Positions 37,796 to 49,152 of a stretch of 64,000 nt of DNA are shown piece by piece; positions within the stretch are counted from its first letter, which is position 1, and every line of letters starts with the position of its first letter. A program made the position numbers and the translations under genes. The notes beneath the pieces were generated by a model. That model did not search any database. It saw only the letters and a program-made list of their open reading frames with translations, and was not told where the DNA came from. This stretch comes from Paragonimus westermani (taxonomy: Eukaryota; Platyhelminthes; Trematoda; Plagiorchiida; Troglotrematidae): positions 150,862 through 214,861 of the forward strand of contig QNGE01000119.1 in the NCBI GenBank assembly GCA_008508345.1, read 5' to 3'.

Positions 37796-39634
37796 GGATT
37801 GAACGAGCCAGTTTGTAGGGCTGCATTGGAAAGGTGCTATCAAGAGACCTGTAGAACCGAAACTGTACAGAAGTTTTGCAGACCAACGAGCCCAGGGACA
37901 ATGCGAATTCCGAAAGAGTCACAACATGATCAAAATGGGACTCGCTGCTCGACAGATCCAGAAAAAGTGCCGTGAATGCAACCAGCCGCTCTAGGCCCTG
38001 CTTGTGCAGTTCACCAAGGCATTTGATTCCATGAGCCGTGAGGAATTGTGGGCAGTGCTTGATAAGTTTGGATGTCCAGGTAAGTCAGTCGGTTCAATCG
38101 GAATGTTGCATGTGGTCATGAAGGTGGAGGTGTAATTGTGTGGATCGACCTCTGATGATTTTGACATTGTGGCTGTCGTGAAGCAGTGTTGTGGTTTAGC
38201 ACGAACCCTCGTTTGTTTGTGTTTGACTGCAATGCTGACAGTCGTTGTTCAGAGCTTGGAGGACTGTGTTGAACATGAATACCATACAGACGGTAGTCTG
38301 TTGAACATTCGACGTTTGTGCGTCCCAGGTCGGCTGTGCACTTCGACAAGACGCATGCTGTTGCTTGCCGATGATAGCGTGTTATTTGCACAGAGCGAAG
38401 ATGAACTCCAACGAGTGGTCGTGGCCTTCGCGACCACGGCACTCATATTTGGTTTGCATATCAACACAGATAAGACATTTTCCTCCGCTCAACTTTCTCC
38501 GAGCGGAGGTTCTGTGCCCACGCCTAGAATCCGAATCTATGGAGACAATGTGGATAGTTGCACAGATATCTGCTGCTTGGGTTGGAATCTGCCGACAGAT
38601 CTGTCCGTGCACCGCCAGTTCTGAGCTCGTGTGGCGAAGACTAGAGCTGTTTTCATACGTCTTGAAAGACGTGTTTGAATGGAGCACAGCCTGACGCTGC
38701 AAACCAAGCTGTTTGTCTTCAGCACAACTGTGCTCTCTGCACTGCTGTAGGGCAGTGAAACATGGGCATTGTGTCAGCGGAATGCGTGTTATCTGAACGG
38801 ATTCCAGCTGCAATGTCTGAGGCGCATCTTGGGTAATCGGTGTCCGCACGTGGTTCCGAACAGTGAGTTATTTGGGAGAGCGGACACGGACGGGATTGTG
38901 GCCATGCTGTTGTTCAGTCGACCGGATTCCGAAGCAGCTGTTGGAGGGTCAAGTGGAAGCAGTTAGGGAGGATCCTTATGGTCAGAAACGGAGGCACGGG
39001 GCCATCATTCAATTGGGCTTACCATACTGTACTATCAATTCAAGATCTTGAGCCGGACGGTCTGGAGAGATCTGAGTTCGATGGGCGTCTGAAGGTTTTC
39101 ACGAGCAACGGCTACACGGTCTTGAATCGCGGCGCGCGGTACGCAAACGAACTCCAAGTTCCATGGGTCGTGGTGACATGACTATATGGCGTTGCGATGA
39201 ACGCGGCCACGGATGCGCTGTGCGTCTCGGATAATCAGGTCGTCAAACTGTTTATGATACACCGTCGGCGGGAAGGGGATTAGTAATCTATGTTCAAATA
39301 GTTTATGCCAGTTATATCTGCTTCTACTTCGTAATAACCAACGACCACCACCGTTTGTGAAATCACCCGTTCTGTTTTGCGGACACTCTGGGCACAATGG
39401 AGCTCTTCCCTTATTCTTCAACTTCCTTGGCGCATTATACGATAAAGGCACTGTTTGATTGTCAACCCAACTTCAGATGTCTGTTTGTATTCCTCATCAT
39501 ATCTAGTGTGCAATACTCTCTTGAACTGCCTCTTTCCCCATGTATTCGATGTCTTTTCTTCCAACCCAGACCTTATCACTGGACCTGTTATTGTCGTTTC
39601 CGTGTGATGAGTATTTCAGCTTCATACGGGCCTA

Positions 39635-39839
39635 CCACCTGGTTAACCATCACTGGCCTGCTGCACCATAACGGTATCCACTCACACGCCTCCTGTTCTT
39701 ATTTCTTCGAGTTTACACTGGGCGTGTGGCGTGTGAGTGGACTCGCAAGTGTTGCAGCTAGAGCAATTTTTGGTAAGTGTTGTTCGCAGATCCCGTTTGG
39801 CTTTGCTCACTAGGACAGGCTATTCCGAAAACGGAGACC
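39635..39839 (+). repeat. LINE 3'-region internal unit 1 (right)
   Basis: Same unit as 16106-16310 in the opposite orientation. It carries the 'TTTACACTGG', GCAAGTG, TTTGGCTTTG and GACAGGCTA landmarks in order. Confidence 0.7.
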
Positions 39840-40560
39840 ATCGTCAGTTTTTGCGTGAACCTCTGACTTACAATGACTGCGCTCATACCTCGGGATGCTT
39901 TCGAAAGTTGCATCAAAAACCATTCGATTTTGTTTATTAACGGTGTAGGTTCTATCCTAGGTCATACTGGCCCCGGTAGTTCTAGGATCTAGAAGCTTGC
40001 AGGCCGCAAATACTATCCAGATTTGTGAACAAGAGAAACCAGTTCGATCGACAAAGTGCCGTGTGCATGGATTTTTCATAAACGTATCAGTGACGCCATC
40101 CATACTCATGGGTGTATATTTTTTATATGAGAGGATCTACTGCCACTCCAAGTTTGAATCGACGACCATTCGCTTGTAACTCCTATTTGTAGGCAATGAC
40201 GACCGATGCAATTAGGATAGTAAGCTGGTGGCTAACCAACAACTCTCCCATCGTAATTGAACGGGGACCAGTTCTAAACCACCGTATGCGTCGTCCAATG
40301 TGTGTGTGTTTTAAGCGGCCATTTTTTTCTTAGGCTTTGTTGGTGCACTGTATGATGAATGGTCTGCCTGGTTTTTCATAGTTTAATGAGAATTTTGTTT
40401 TTCATCCCTATCTTCTCTGGGATGCACTAACCTGCACTCCTATATTGCAATGCTTCTTGTATTACACTTCACAAATCTTTCTTCTCAGTGTAGATCGCGT
40501 CATTGCAGCCTCTCTCTATTTAGTATCCGAGAGATAAGAGTTTCCTTTCCTTATTGGCCA

Positions 40561-40766
40561 ACCAATTGGCTAACCAGCATTGGCCGGCTGGACAGAAAGG
40601 CCCCACTGGCACACCTCACGGTCTTATTCCTTCGGGTTTACACTGGATATGTGGTGTGTCGGTGGAACTGCAAGTGGTGCGGAGCAAGCCAATTGCGGTG
40701 ATGGTTAAGCGCAGGCGTCCTTTGGCTTCGGTCACTGTGACAGGCTAATCCGATTCGGATGCCGCC
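40561..40766 (+). repeat. LINE 3'-region internal unit 2 (right)
   Basis: Same unit as 15179-15384 in the opposite orientation and a diverged relative of 39635-39839. The two units are separated by about 720 bp of unrelated sequence. Confidence 0.7.
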
Positions 40767-41186
40767 AACCGTGTTTTAAGCTTGTCATTGCCGGGGTTAA
40801 TCTGACACATTTGCGAACGGAAAGTTGCACTCACTCACGTTTCATGAAACACCGTCCCTCCGGAGATGGTCAGAACGGAGTACACTCGAACCGTAATTTA
40901 AGCCGAATAGATCATACCAATGTGTTATCGCCTGGATTATTTTACTTCGAACAGGCTGTTGACTAGAAAGCACATACGCACGCAGGTACACACGCACGTT
41001 TGCACCCACGCACATTTGCACGCACGCACTTACCCATACCTGATGGCATTGGTCACGGATCCACCTTAGTTTGATAGGAGTTTAGCAGTTATGCTGACCG
41101 AAATGATCGGATCCGGTGTTTGCCGATGGTTTCATCAGCACCGTCAGCCAAAACCTCCTATTGCATACTGGAAATATTGGGGTTGG

Positions 41187-42139
41187 TATTTTGTGAGTAA
41201 TTGTCCATATGGAAACTCAAATTACAATCTGTGGTCAAAGAGGACACAAATAAGCATATTGCCACAGTAATGAACAGGCAGGTCATCAACCAAAAGAACC
41301 TCATCCCAAACACTCGATAAATAATATGAGATTAGACCGTCATAATCGATGGCCGTTTAGGGTGAAGTGTGTTCGAGCGATATTCCGACAAATCATGAAT
41401 ACAATACCTCGTGGATTGGCATTCGTCGCTGTCTACATGGATCGTACTCTCGTTACCATTCAGGGGAACGCATGAAGCGCATCGGACAGTTCGGTGGCTA
41501 TCTTCTCTTGGAAAACTGCTCTTCTCTCTGACACACTTCGTTATCTAGGTTGTCCGTTGAATGCAACAGACGATATCCCAATACAAGAAGTTATTCACTC
41601 GGGAACTAACACCACTCACTGACATCAATACCCTTCACTCATATTTGGGTGTGATTGAGTACTACAATAACTTTGTGGGTGACATGCACATGTATGGTAT
41701 TGCATTGTATTGTCTACTTTTGTGCAACTCCAAATGCAACTGGCCACCTGAATATCAAACTGCTTTTGAATCCACACAATCCATTTGGTCATCAACGTTA
41801 TTGTTAACCCGTTATGACTCATCAGTCGACATCATCGTAACAACAGTTGCGTCCGAAAATGGAATAGGGGTGGTGATTTCGCACGGTTTTCAGGATGGAT
41901 CACAGAAATCTACTGGTCATGTCAGCGGGTCTCTGACCTCGGGAGAATGGAATTACAGTCAAACAGAGATGGAGGCACGTATCTCAATTTCCGCTGTATG
42001 GGAATCTCGTGAAGTGATTCGCGGCGAAAATTGTTCACTTTAGATTGGTCATAAACCGTTGTTAGCTATTTTTGTAAGCAAGTGAGGCATTCTAGTGCAA
42101 ACTGCCAACCGCTCTTTAAGATGAGCCACCACTCTTCTT
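41187..42139 (+). repeat. Identical inverted tract B, right arm
   Basis: Reverse complement of 23766-24718 (953 bp, no net indel). Immediately after 42139 identity falls to about 72% (29 of 40) while both loci still encode the same Gypsy RNase H segment, so the edge lies inside homologous sequence. Confidence 0.92.
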
Positions 42140-42260
42140 GGCTATGATTTTCTATTTGAACACAAGTCTTCGTCAGAATTTGGGCACGCCAGCATTATCT
42201 CCTCGACATGCAGACCACTTGCCTCTCATTTGTGTTAAGATTACAGTGCACGTTGTTGAT
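41187..42260 (+). mobile_element. Ty3/Gypsy pol remnant, right copy (late RT to RNase H)
   Basis: Plus-strand relic identical to the left copy over 41187-42139. It contains 'YMDRTLVT' at the YxDD site, 'DTLRYLGCPLNA', and the 160-codon frame 41561-42043 with 'HSYLGVIEYYNN' and 'GIGVVISHGFQDGS'. Beyond the tract the reading continues as 'HKPLLAIF' and a 'TLLGYDFLFEHKSSSEFGHA' segment, the usual RNase H end of Gypsy pol, to about 42260. Stop codons interrupt it. Integrase and LTRs are not visible downstream. Confidence 0.87.
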
Positions 42261-45200
42261 AATAATTTCAGACACTTTCTTCTTGGGTTATAATCTGTTT
42301 CTACTGATGCTTACCTAACTTGTTAGTATCCACCTTGTCGTGCAACTCCCAAAGTACCGGCAGATTTATATCGTTCAGTCGCCGTTTACCCGTGCAAAAT
42401 ATGGCGCAACAGGATGTCAGCACAAAGGAAATCCACGCAACTTATTATTTATATTCAGGTTCACATTTTTATGCATCAAGGATAAAGTTGTATTTACCGT
42501 TTGTTTCCCTTAGAAATTCGAAGTGACATTGGCCACTATTATCATGAGATGAAGACCGTCCCGGCAATTCGTCTATAGTTCAGGGCGGACGCAATGTCCC
42601 GTACTTTTCTGACAGTTAGGATGACTGTAACAACAAAATCTGATATATGTTCCACATCCACAGTGACCAAAGTGTCAAACATGCATAAACCAACCAGTTA
42701 TCCACGCTAAAAATGTAAATTTTCTGGCCAATCCGTTATCAGTTAAATTTTCTTACCTGGCGGACTAAATGCGCGTCCTCAGCTGGTCACTGACAAGTCA
42801 GCAAGGAGATGAAAGCAGCTGGACCACATGATGCTGATCACTCACTTTTGAGGAGATGAAAAAATCGGGTGGCCATTCAAAACTATTCAGGCCCAAATAG
42901 CTCACTCCAGTTATGCAGCTCAAGCAATGAACACTTGGGAAAGAGAATATGTTATTCTTTTTTCGATTTAGCCATATCGTTACAGTGGACGACTGATTTG
43001 TGGAGGACCATGGATTGTAAAATGACAGGTTGTCCCGGTTGATGGGACGGAGGAGCACCCACTCTCTCTTTTCGGCTACCTAGCATGTATGCGGGTTTTT
43101 CGGAAAAAATGACAATAGTCAGCAATGCTGTTTCTACGCCACTCGTTATCTGTCGAGTGGTTTTTGAGTGAGTTGGTTGTCAAAATATGTGGATGTGCAG
43201 GAAACAGCTGGTTGGTTTTTCACTTCTAAACGGTTAGGTGACAACCACTCAATGACACAAAGGTTGAGGGCGTTGCGATGCCACATGGACACAAACAACG
43301 AATTTGCATAATGGGACATTCAACGAAGCGTGGCTGTCCAACAGCAGAATAGAAACGATACATCGATATTGTCGCATGTGAGTTTAACGGGAGATAACAC
43401 TTGCACGGTTAAAAGACCGATGCGGGGCTAAGCAGACTAATGTTGTTGCTTGTGTTCTCCATTCAAGAGAATCACTGGGTATTCCACTTAACGTTTGTCT
43501 AGTCATCCTCACCATAAACGATTAGTGTGAGACTCATAGGAAGGGTACGTACTAAAGACAGCTGGAAATGTTTACATAAATCTGATTCCGTGTTTAAAGT
43601 TACAGAAAAAGAGATAGAAGAAAGTACAGTGGCTTTAGTGAAATTGTTTGGGTCAGCTAAATAAAAGTATGCGAACGTGAGAACATCTTAAGAGGACAAA
43701 AGTATGACTGGGTGATAGAAAGTATGCGCAACCATAGTTTCGTAAACATGACACACATTTCAGCACACAGAAAAATAGCTGACTAGAGACAGACAAGAAT
43801 GGGTGGGCACAGAATCTGTCTGCCAGGATTGTGTTAATGGTCGTGCTCAGTGAATACTCGGACTGATACCCTGAATGTGTGTGCCAGGCCCGTCACAACG
43901 CAGTCTGGCAGTGTGCTAGATTAGGTACAGCCAAACACGGAATGAGTATCATCTGAGGGTAAAACGGTTCGTTTCGGTTGAAAGCTCCAACGGATTGTCT
44001 CTATAGTGTGCGTTTGGTTAGGTAGCAGTTGGTTTCACAACGGTTGGTACGGTTCGAAGAGAATCGCATATGCCCGAATGGAGTAATCCCCGATTCTCCG
44101 GAAAGGCCTACTTAACGCCTTCACTAGCCACTTCTGACTTACGTTTATGGACAACGGTTAGGTTGGGAAAGCATTGAAATGTTTTCCGGAATCTATGTTG
44201 ATTGTCACAAATCAGTACCAGTTGGGCCAGGTGCTTCTATGATTTTCAATTAGGGCTTCTAAATTTTCAATAATAACCAACGGTAAAACGATTGGTCCAC
44301 GATTAGCGAATACGTTGCGGCTACCTCTTTTGGCGTTGAATGAGATGAAGTGGATTTTCTGTTCGATAGGATGTTTGCTCTCACAAGGAACTCGACTGAA
44401 TACCACAGTTCCTTCTCAACCCACTCTGAGATCATCCTAGGGGTGAAATCGATATATGAGGATTTATTATTACTAGTCATCGTTTGCACTAGAGATAAAA
44501 CGAAATGCGCAAACGGGGTCGGTTTGAAGGTGTCGTTAATGCTGTTTCTCTATTCGGGCACTGAACTAGTCGGTCTAGTAGACAGTACCCTAATGTACTG
44601 ATCATCGACGGCATTAACAGTGTCCGCATTTGAGATTGTCCTATCAGTTATATGACTATAGGAGATTAGGGGACTGTCTTTGGTGATGCCTGGTAAGGTG
44701 ATGTAGAATTGTGTTGGATTAGCACTAAACTTGTTGCTCTGTTGTGGTTGATATTGACTCACAGCTGCTGCTCAATTACGAATTAAACGTTGTACGATGA
44801 ATCCCTTCTTAATGTCATACATCAGGTGCAAGATTCAATCGGATCACTCTACGTAGAGCTTAAGTGGACCTTTGCGTTTAATCGATCGAGGCTGTTTGAG
44901 TGGAGTAATCTCGTCCACAACACCCACGTCGAATCACCAATCTATCAAATGATAGATATCTGGCAAACTTATATCGCCCAGCCATCCAATTTTATAGAAA
45001 GTTGTAACTTGACGAACTAATCTGTGATTTGGCGAGTAAACAAAAAGTGTTTACAGTAAAAAAAACTTCAGCTATCGCTGATTATTTTTTGTAACATTTC
45101 ATTGCTGACACAAAAGCCAGAACCAGTAACTAAACTGACACTTAAGACAAACCAAATGTGAGCAGCTAAACCAACTTAAAAGCCACGGGTCTAGCACACA

Positions 45201-46131
45201 AAAACCACTCAGTTCGATTGTAGAAAGAGGATTCGTGGTATTTCCCGGCTGGAAGTGTTTCAGCTAGTCCTCTGTGTGAATTAGTTGGGTCGATTCATTA
45301 CCGGCCGCCATGTGCCAAAGAAGTCGACCAGATCAATGCTATTTAAGTGGTACTTAATCTTCGTAATGCTTAGTTCTAAAACCCCATCATATCATGTCGA
45401 CATTTTCCAGATCGACTTCATGAACTGCGTCTAACGTATGACCAAGGATTGCGAAATCCTTTGTCATGGTCTGGTAGAACAGTTGATTTTGGAACGTTTT
45501 CTGTTGTTTCTTTGATGCTCATTTACCCCCCAGCAATAAGTTGTCGTGCTGTCTGCTCTAAATATAAATTTGTGAATAACCACCAAGTTTTATTGTACAG
45601 AAGCAAATACTGGTTCACTCAGCAGGCATCAAGATTTCACATATCGTCATTCCTTTTCGAAAAGCAGTCCAAATACAGACTTCATTCAAGACCTCGTGAA
45701 CATTCCCTGACCCCTTTCATTCTGTGCCACTTTTGTTCATTGACTTCTGTGCCTAAGTTTAAGGCACTGTGGAACATTGTAATGTTTAGCCTAAGTCTGT
45801 TTGAGATGAGCAGATTCGTAGGCAAGAATGTTATATACACTCGTGGCTCCGCGAAAATCAGTGGTCTTCCGTTTCCGTCCTACTCTACAGACTAAGTAAC
45901 CTGTAACTAGCAACTGGCCACTGCTAGATTTTAGCTCCACCGTCCATTTAATTTTGAATTCTATCTCATCAAAATTCCGTAAAAATGTACCCATCCGACC
46001 TCGGTTGACAACCATAGAAGTAACGTCTACAAAGGCACAAACAAACGTTTAGCGTTTTTTTGTAAGCCCACCACTTACAACTAGGGTACACCATATAACA
46101 ACGACCGATGGAAACCAAAAAAGATGAAAAG
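42261..46131. other. Intergenic stretch, no recognisable gene
   Basis: A 148-codon frame at 45449-45895 (plus) overlaps a 74-codon frame at 45791-46015 (minus). Neither shows a known domain. Weak LINE-like wording ('MKAAGPHDAD', about 42812) was not strong enough to call. An A7 run on the minus strand at 46054-46060 may be the remains of the retrocopy's poly(A) tail. Confidence 0.5.
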
Positions 46132-47868
46132 TTACAGGTTTTCCATTATGGCATCTGCGCGACCGATCAGATCACCCTTCTTAACGCTTAGATCACTGTC
46201 TGAAGCTTGGTATTGGGCTTTGTTGATTTTCCCGTTGATAAGACGTTCATTCAATTGCACGCTTTCCTGTAGGAGGTCGCGGTAGGAAGAATCGATGGTC
46301 ATAACTTCCCGTAATTTCTGAACACTTTCGGTGCACAATTCAGCCAGTTTTCCTTGGATGTGAGTCAAAAGCTGGTTGAGCCTTTTGTGCTCGCCTTCCA
46401 ACCTACGACGTTCCGACTCTAATTTCGCCACATCCTTTCCAGACTTGTAGCCACTGATCACGTCCTCATATGACTGATAAACACCATCACGTTGTTTGTA
46501 GACGTTGTGCTATCCATCCACGATCCCTTGTGCACGCAACCGCAATTCAGCTTTTTCGTCCCGAAAGATGGAGAAATCGAGACGAACATAGATTAGGACG
46601 AAAACGAATATCACGCAAAACGCCGTGATTATCATCAGTGGTTCACGCAGCATGTATAACATGTTGAAGTGGTAAAGTCCAAAATATGTTCACTGACCAA
46701 ATTTTTCGCCTGATATACCAACACGGTACCGACCAACAGTGTCCAAATAGGTTTTAAAGTTTTGCATGGCTTTTCCTTGACCGGGTCAGGTGAGATGAAC
46801 TCATTGTCGGTTGTTATTTCAGGTAACACTATTTCCACTGTAAGATCACCCACAATCTGGTCATCGTAGATGTGATCCATGAAGCGCATTCGCAGGGAAA
46901 ATTGAGAACCATGACGATGAAGAAATTCGGGTGCAGGAACATTGTAACCCAGTATATACTGGGTTTTCCAACCACCCATAAGCGGAAACCTTGGGGAAAG
47001 TCTAACTTCTACTGCATCCAGCAGCTCCACAACAGAGCTTGTGCTGATATTTCCGATTTCATCTTGATAATAGGTATCATTAGCAGCAGCCAGCAGCGCA
47101 GTTTTAAAGGAAACAACGGCGTTTTGTTGTTCACGTCCCATATCAAAATCAAGTAGGGAAAACGGGCCCCCAAGCTTGGAACCGGCATTCCTAAACTCCA
47201 AATTTTCTTCGACCGCAATATTGATCCAATGCGATATTTCTATGTGTCTGGACATACTGTTGACGGTGAGAAATGGAACGTTATTTTTTAAAATGGATAT
47301 GCAACGGAAGATAACTATTAGCCTTAATATTTGTCTAGGGACCGTAGACCAGCCTCCTGCCTTGTTTAGAAACGGGGTCGGGGGCGGTTGTGTATCGTAA
47401 AAGTTCGCCATTCGGTGAAACGATATGAGTAACTTGTTCTCTCGTTAAATAAGGTGAGTAGAACATCACACTCCCCGTGTACTTCAGAAACTGTTTTTCA
47501 CTTTGAAGGATCTCGGAAGGCTTTGTCTCCAACTTGTTTGTCATCACAGTGGTCACTGTGAAGCGAAATGGTTGAGAAAGTTTTCTCACATTCAGAGAAT
47601 GCAACCCAGGATTGTTCTTCATCTCAGATATGCCTAACTGCGTTTTCCCGGATTCACTCGAAGCAGTGATATACGACACATGGACAACTTTTGAGGGATG
47701 TATGGGAAAATGATAGTCGTCCGTAGCTTCGTCAACAGTTATATCATGTTCAATACGGACAACGTGACTCTGAAGGTCCACAGACCTGAGGACTTTAACA
47801 TTCTTCACCGCACAGCATCCTTGTGAGATGAGAAGGAAGGTTTTCTCCTCAAGTACTACTAACTCTAT
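46132..47868 (-). pseudogene. RPN1: Ribophorin I (OST subunit) processed pseudogene
   Basis: Ribophorin I is the ER membrane subunit of oligosaccharyltransferase, which N-glycosylates nascent proteins. The minus strand covers nearly the whole protein: a hydrophobic leader-like 'FLLISQGCCA', then 'VDLQSHVVRIEHDI', 'SEKQFLKYTG', 'FYSPYLTREQ'. Next come 'EISHWINIAVEEN', 'YYQDEIGNISTS', 'RFPLMGGWKTQYILGYNVP' and 'RMRFMDHIYDDQ'. The end has 'KTYLDTVGR', a membrane segment ending 'YVRLDFSI', and the coiled C-terminus 'ISGYKSGKDVAKLESERRR', ending at TAA. All this lies in ~1.7 kb without introns. It is broken: in-frame TAG at about 47336, a frameshift in an A-run at about 47290, compensating shifts around 46780 and 46715, a small deletion/frameshift near 46675, and TAG at 46510. 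No clear initiator Met is visible. Lack of introns plus many lesions indicates a retrocopy. Sequencing error could explain some shifts but not the stops. Confidence 0.92.
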
Positions 47869-48881
47869 AACTGATCTACGTGATCTGAAGAATATTTTGC
47901 ATTAGAAATGAAATGAAATCAATAAACAAAATGATGAAATACCTACAAGTTATCTTGAACTTATAAATTCTTCGTTCTGAAAGTGTCCATCAAATGAATA
48001 GTATCTATGCTTCATAAAGATCAGAAGCAGACAATATGGGTCGAGCAGAGATTTAATTCACTCATAATTCAGTTTCAGGGCAAGCTTAACTCTTCATGGA
48101 GAGGATCTATAATAAAACTGTAGGAGCCAGTTTGCTTAGTGTCGTGGAACAGCTGTCGATGAGGTTGACGGAGGTCAGTAGACCACCACAGTAGACCACC
48201 GCCAATCATACAGCTCTCAAGATAACTGGTTTCTCTGATAAATGTTGGAGTAACCATTTATCAGAGACGCAGGATCCTTGAACAGTACGGCCATACCTAA
48301 TAGACATAGGTTCATATTGTTGATAGCCGACATAAACCATAGTTCCGTTACACTGATGGCTAAATATCATGGGGAACCACAAGCATAGCTGAACTACTCC
48401 TGGTCCAAAAATTTTCCGCATTTTGTCAAAGATAACATCAGAATGCCAATCTCCTAGATTTTCCTTTAATCGTTTTGGTTTTTAAGGTGTTTCATTTGGA
48501 CGGAATTGATCGAATCCAATTACTTACCGCTGTCTCTAGTTAAAAAGAAGGTGGCATCCCCTTTTTGGGTGAAAAAGAATGTCAACAAACTACTCAGTCT
48601 CAGAGTTGTGTCGGATGGACAGCTTATATGGAATGCTGTACAGCTCGTTATTCTCTGAACTATTTCTGTAGGCACTGTCTACAAGATACCTAACAACACC
48701 AGAAATGGTGGAAAATAGTGGGTTTGATCAATTGTAATTTGCATCCAAAATACCATGTCGCAGATTACAGCCACTGGAATAGACAATAGATACAAAGATC
48801 TGAGAGGCTTACACGTCTGGATTCTTCGCTTTCGTACATCTCCGTTCTGCTTATCATCCTTCCCCTATTCGCCTATTTCAG
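47869..48881. other. Intergenic stretch, nothing recognised
   Basis: Short open frames only. A splice-acceptor-like pyrimidine tract occupies its right end (about 48842-48881). Confidence 0.5.
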
Positions 48882-49151
48882 AAGTACTGAACCCGACAAT
48901 TATGATGAACCAACTGATGTTATGGCATGGAATTGTTGAAGGTTCCAACCGCGCCAGAGGCCACGTATGACGCACTTTCTTGCACACTCAGAGAAGTACT
49001 CAGTGGGATGCTTTTCCGTCTTCCTCCTGAACTCTGTGGTGAGGAGCATCGCTTCGAAATTTTGAAACAGACTTTGAGTGTGCCCTCGTTTATGATAGGC
49101 CGGATGGTTGTTGTTGAAGTTGCAGAATGGGCCCGTATGCGTCTGTTTTCA
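48882..49151 (+). other. Candidate internal exon or decayed exon, unknown protein
   Basis: A strong acceptor-like pyrimidine tract ends in TTTCAG at 48881, and a donor-like GTAAAC begins at 49152, enclosing 270 bp. The second part (about 48930-49151) reads smoothly as 'APEATYDALSCTLREVL' and 'EEHRFEILKQTLSVPSF', which looks protein-like. The first part is protein-like in a different frame ('TEPDNYDEPTDVMAW'). One frame does not stay open across the whole interval, so either a frameshift is present or the boundaries are wrong. I do not recognise the protein. Confidence 0.3.
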
Positions 49152-49152
49152 G

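Larger units (their letters stand above)
37802..41124 (+). mobile_element. Decayed LINE, right copy (5'-truncated)
   Basis: Plus-strand copy of the LINE described at 14821-18835. The first ~60 bp (37802-37865) are diverged LINE sequence ('GCIGKVLSRDL' against 'GCTRKA-AKILQ' on the left). From 37866 on it is identical to the left copy. It carries motif A 'FTKAFDSMSREE' (about 38010), motif C 'LLADDSVLF' (about 38360), the same stop codons and frameshifts, and the same 3' region. It lacks the 'FDDN' linker and early RT found in the left copy. Its left neighbour is a Gypsy RT relic and its right neighbour, after 62 bp, another Gypsy pol relic. No target-site duplication was seen at either edge. 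Confidence 0.88.
37866..41124 (+). repeat. Identical inverted tract A, right arm
   Basis: Reverse complement of 14821-18079. It is flanked at 37865 by LINE sequence only 64% like the left locus (36 of 56). At 41125 there is a ~19 bp block with three mismatches, then unrelated sequence. Between this tract and tract B lie only 62 bp, whereas on the left the two tracts are 5.7 kb apart and in the opposite relative order. Confidence 0.93.

Noticed and set aside
42800..43075. LINE RT-like 'KAAGPHDAD' text
   Set aside because: Only one short motif fits; the downstream frames do not show the expected RT boxes.
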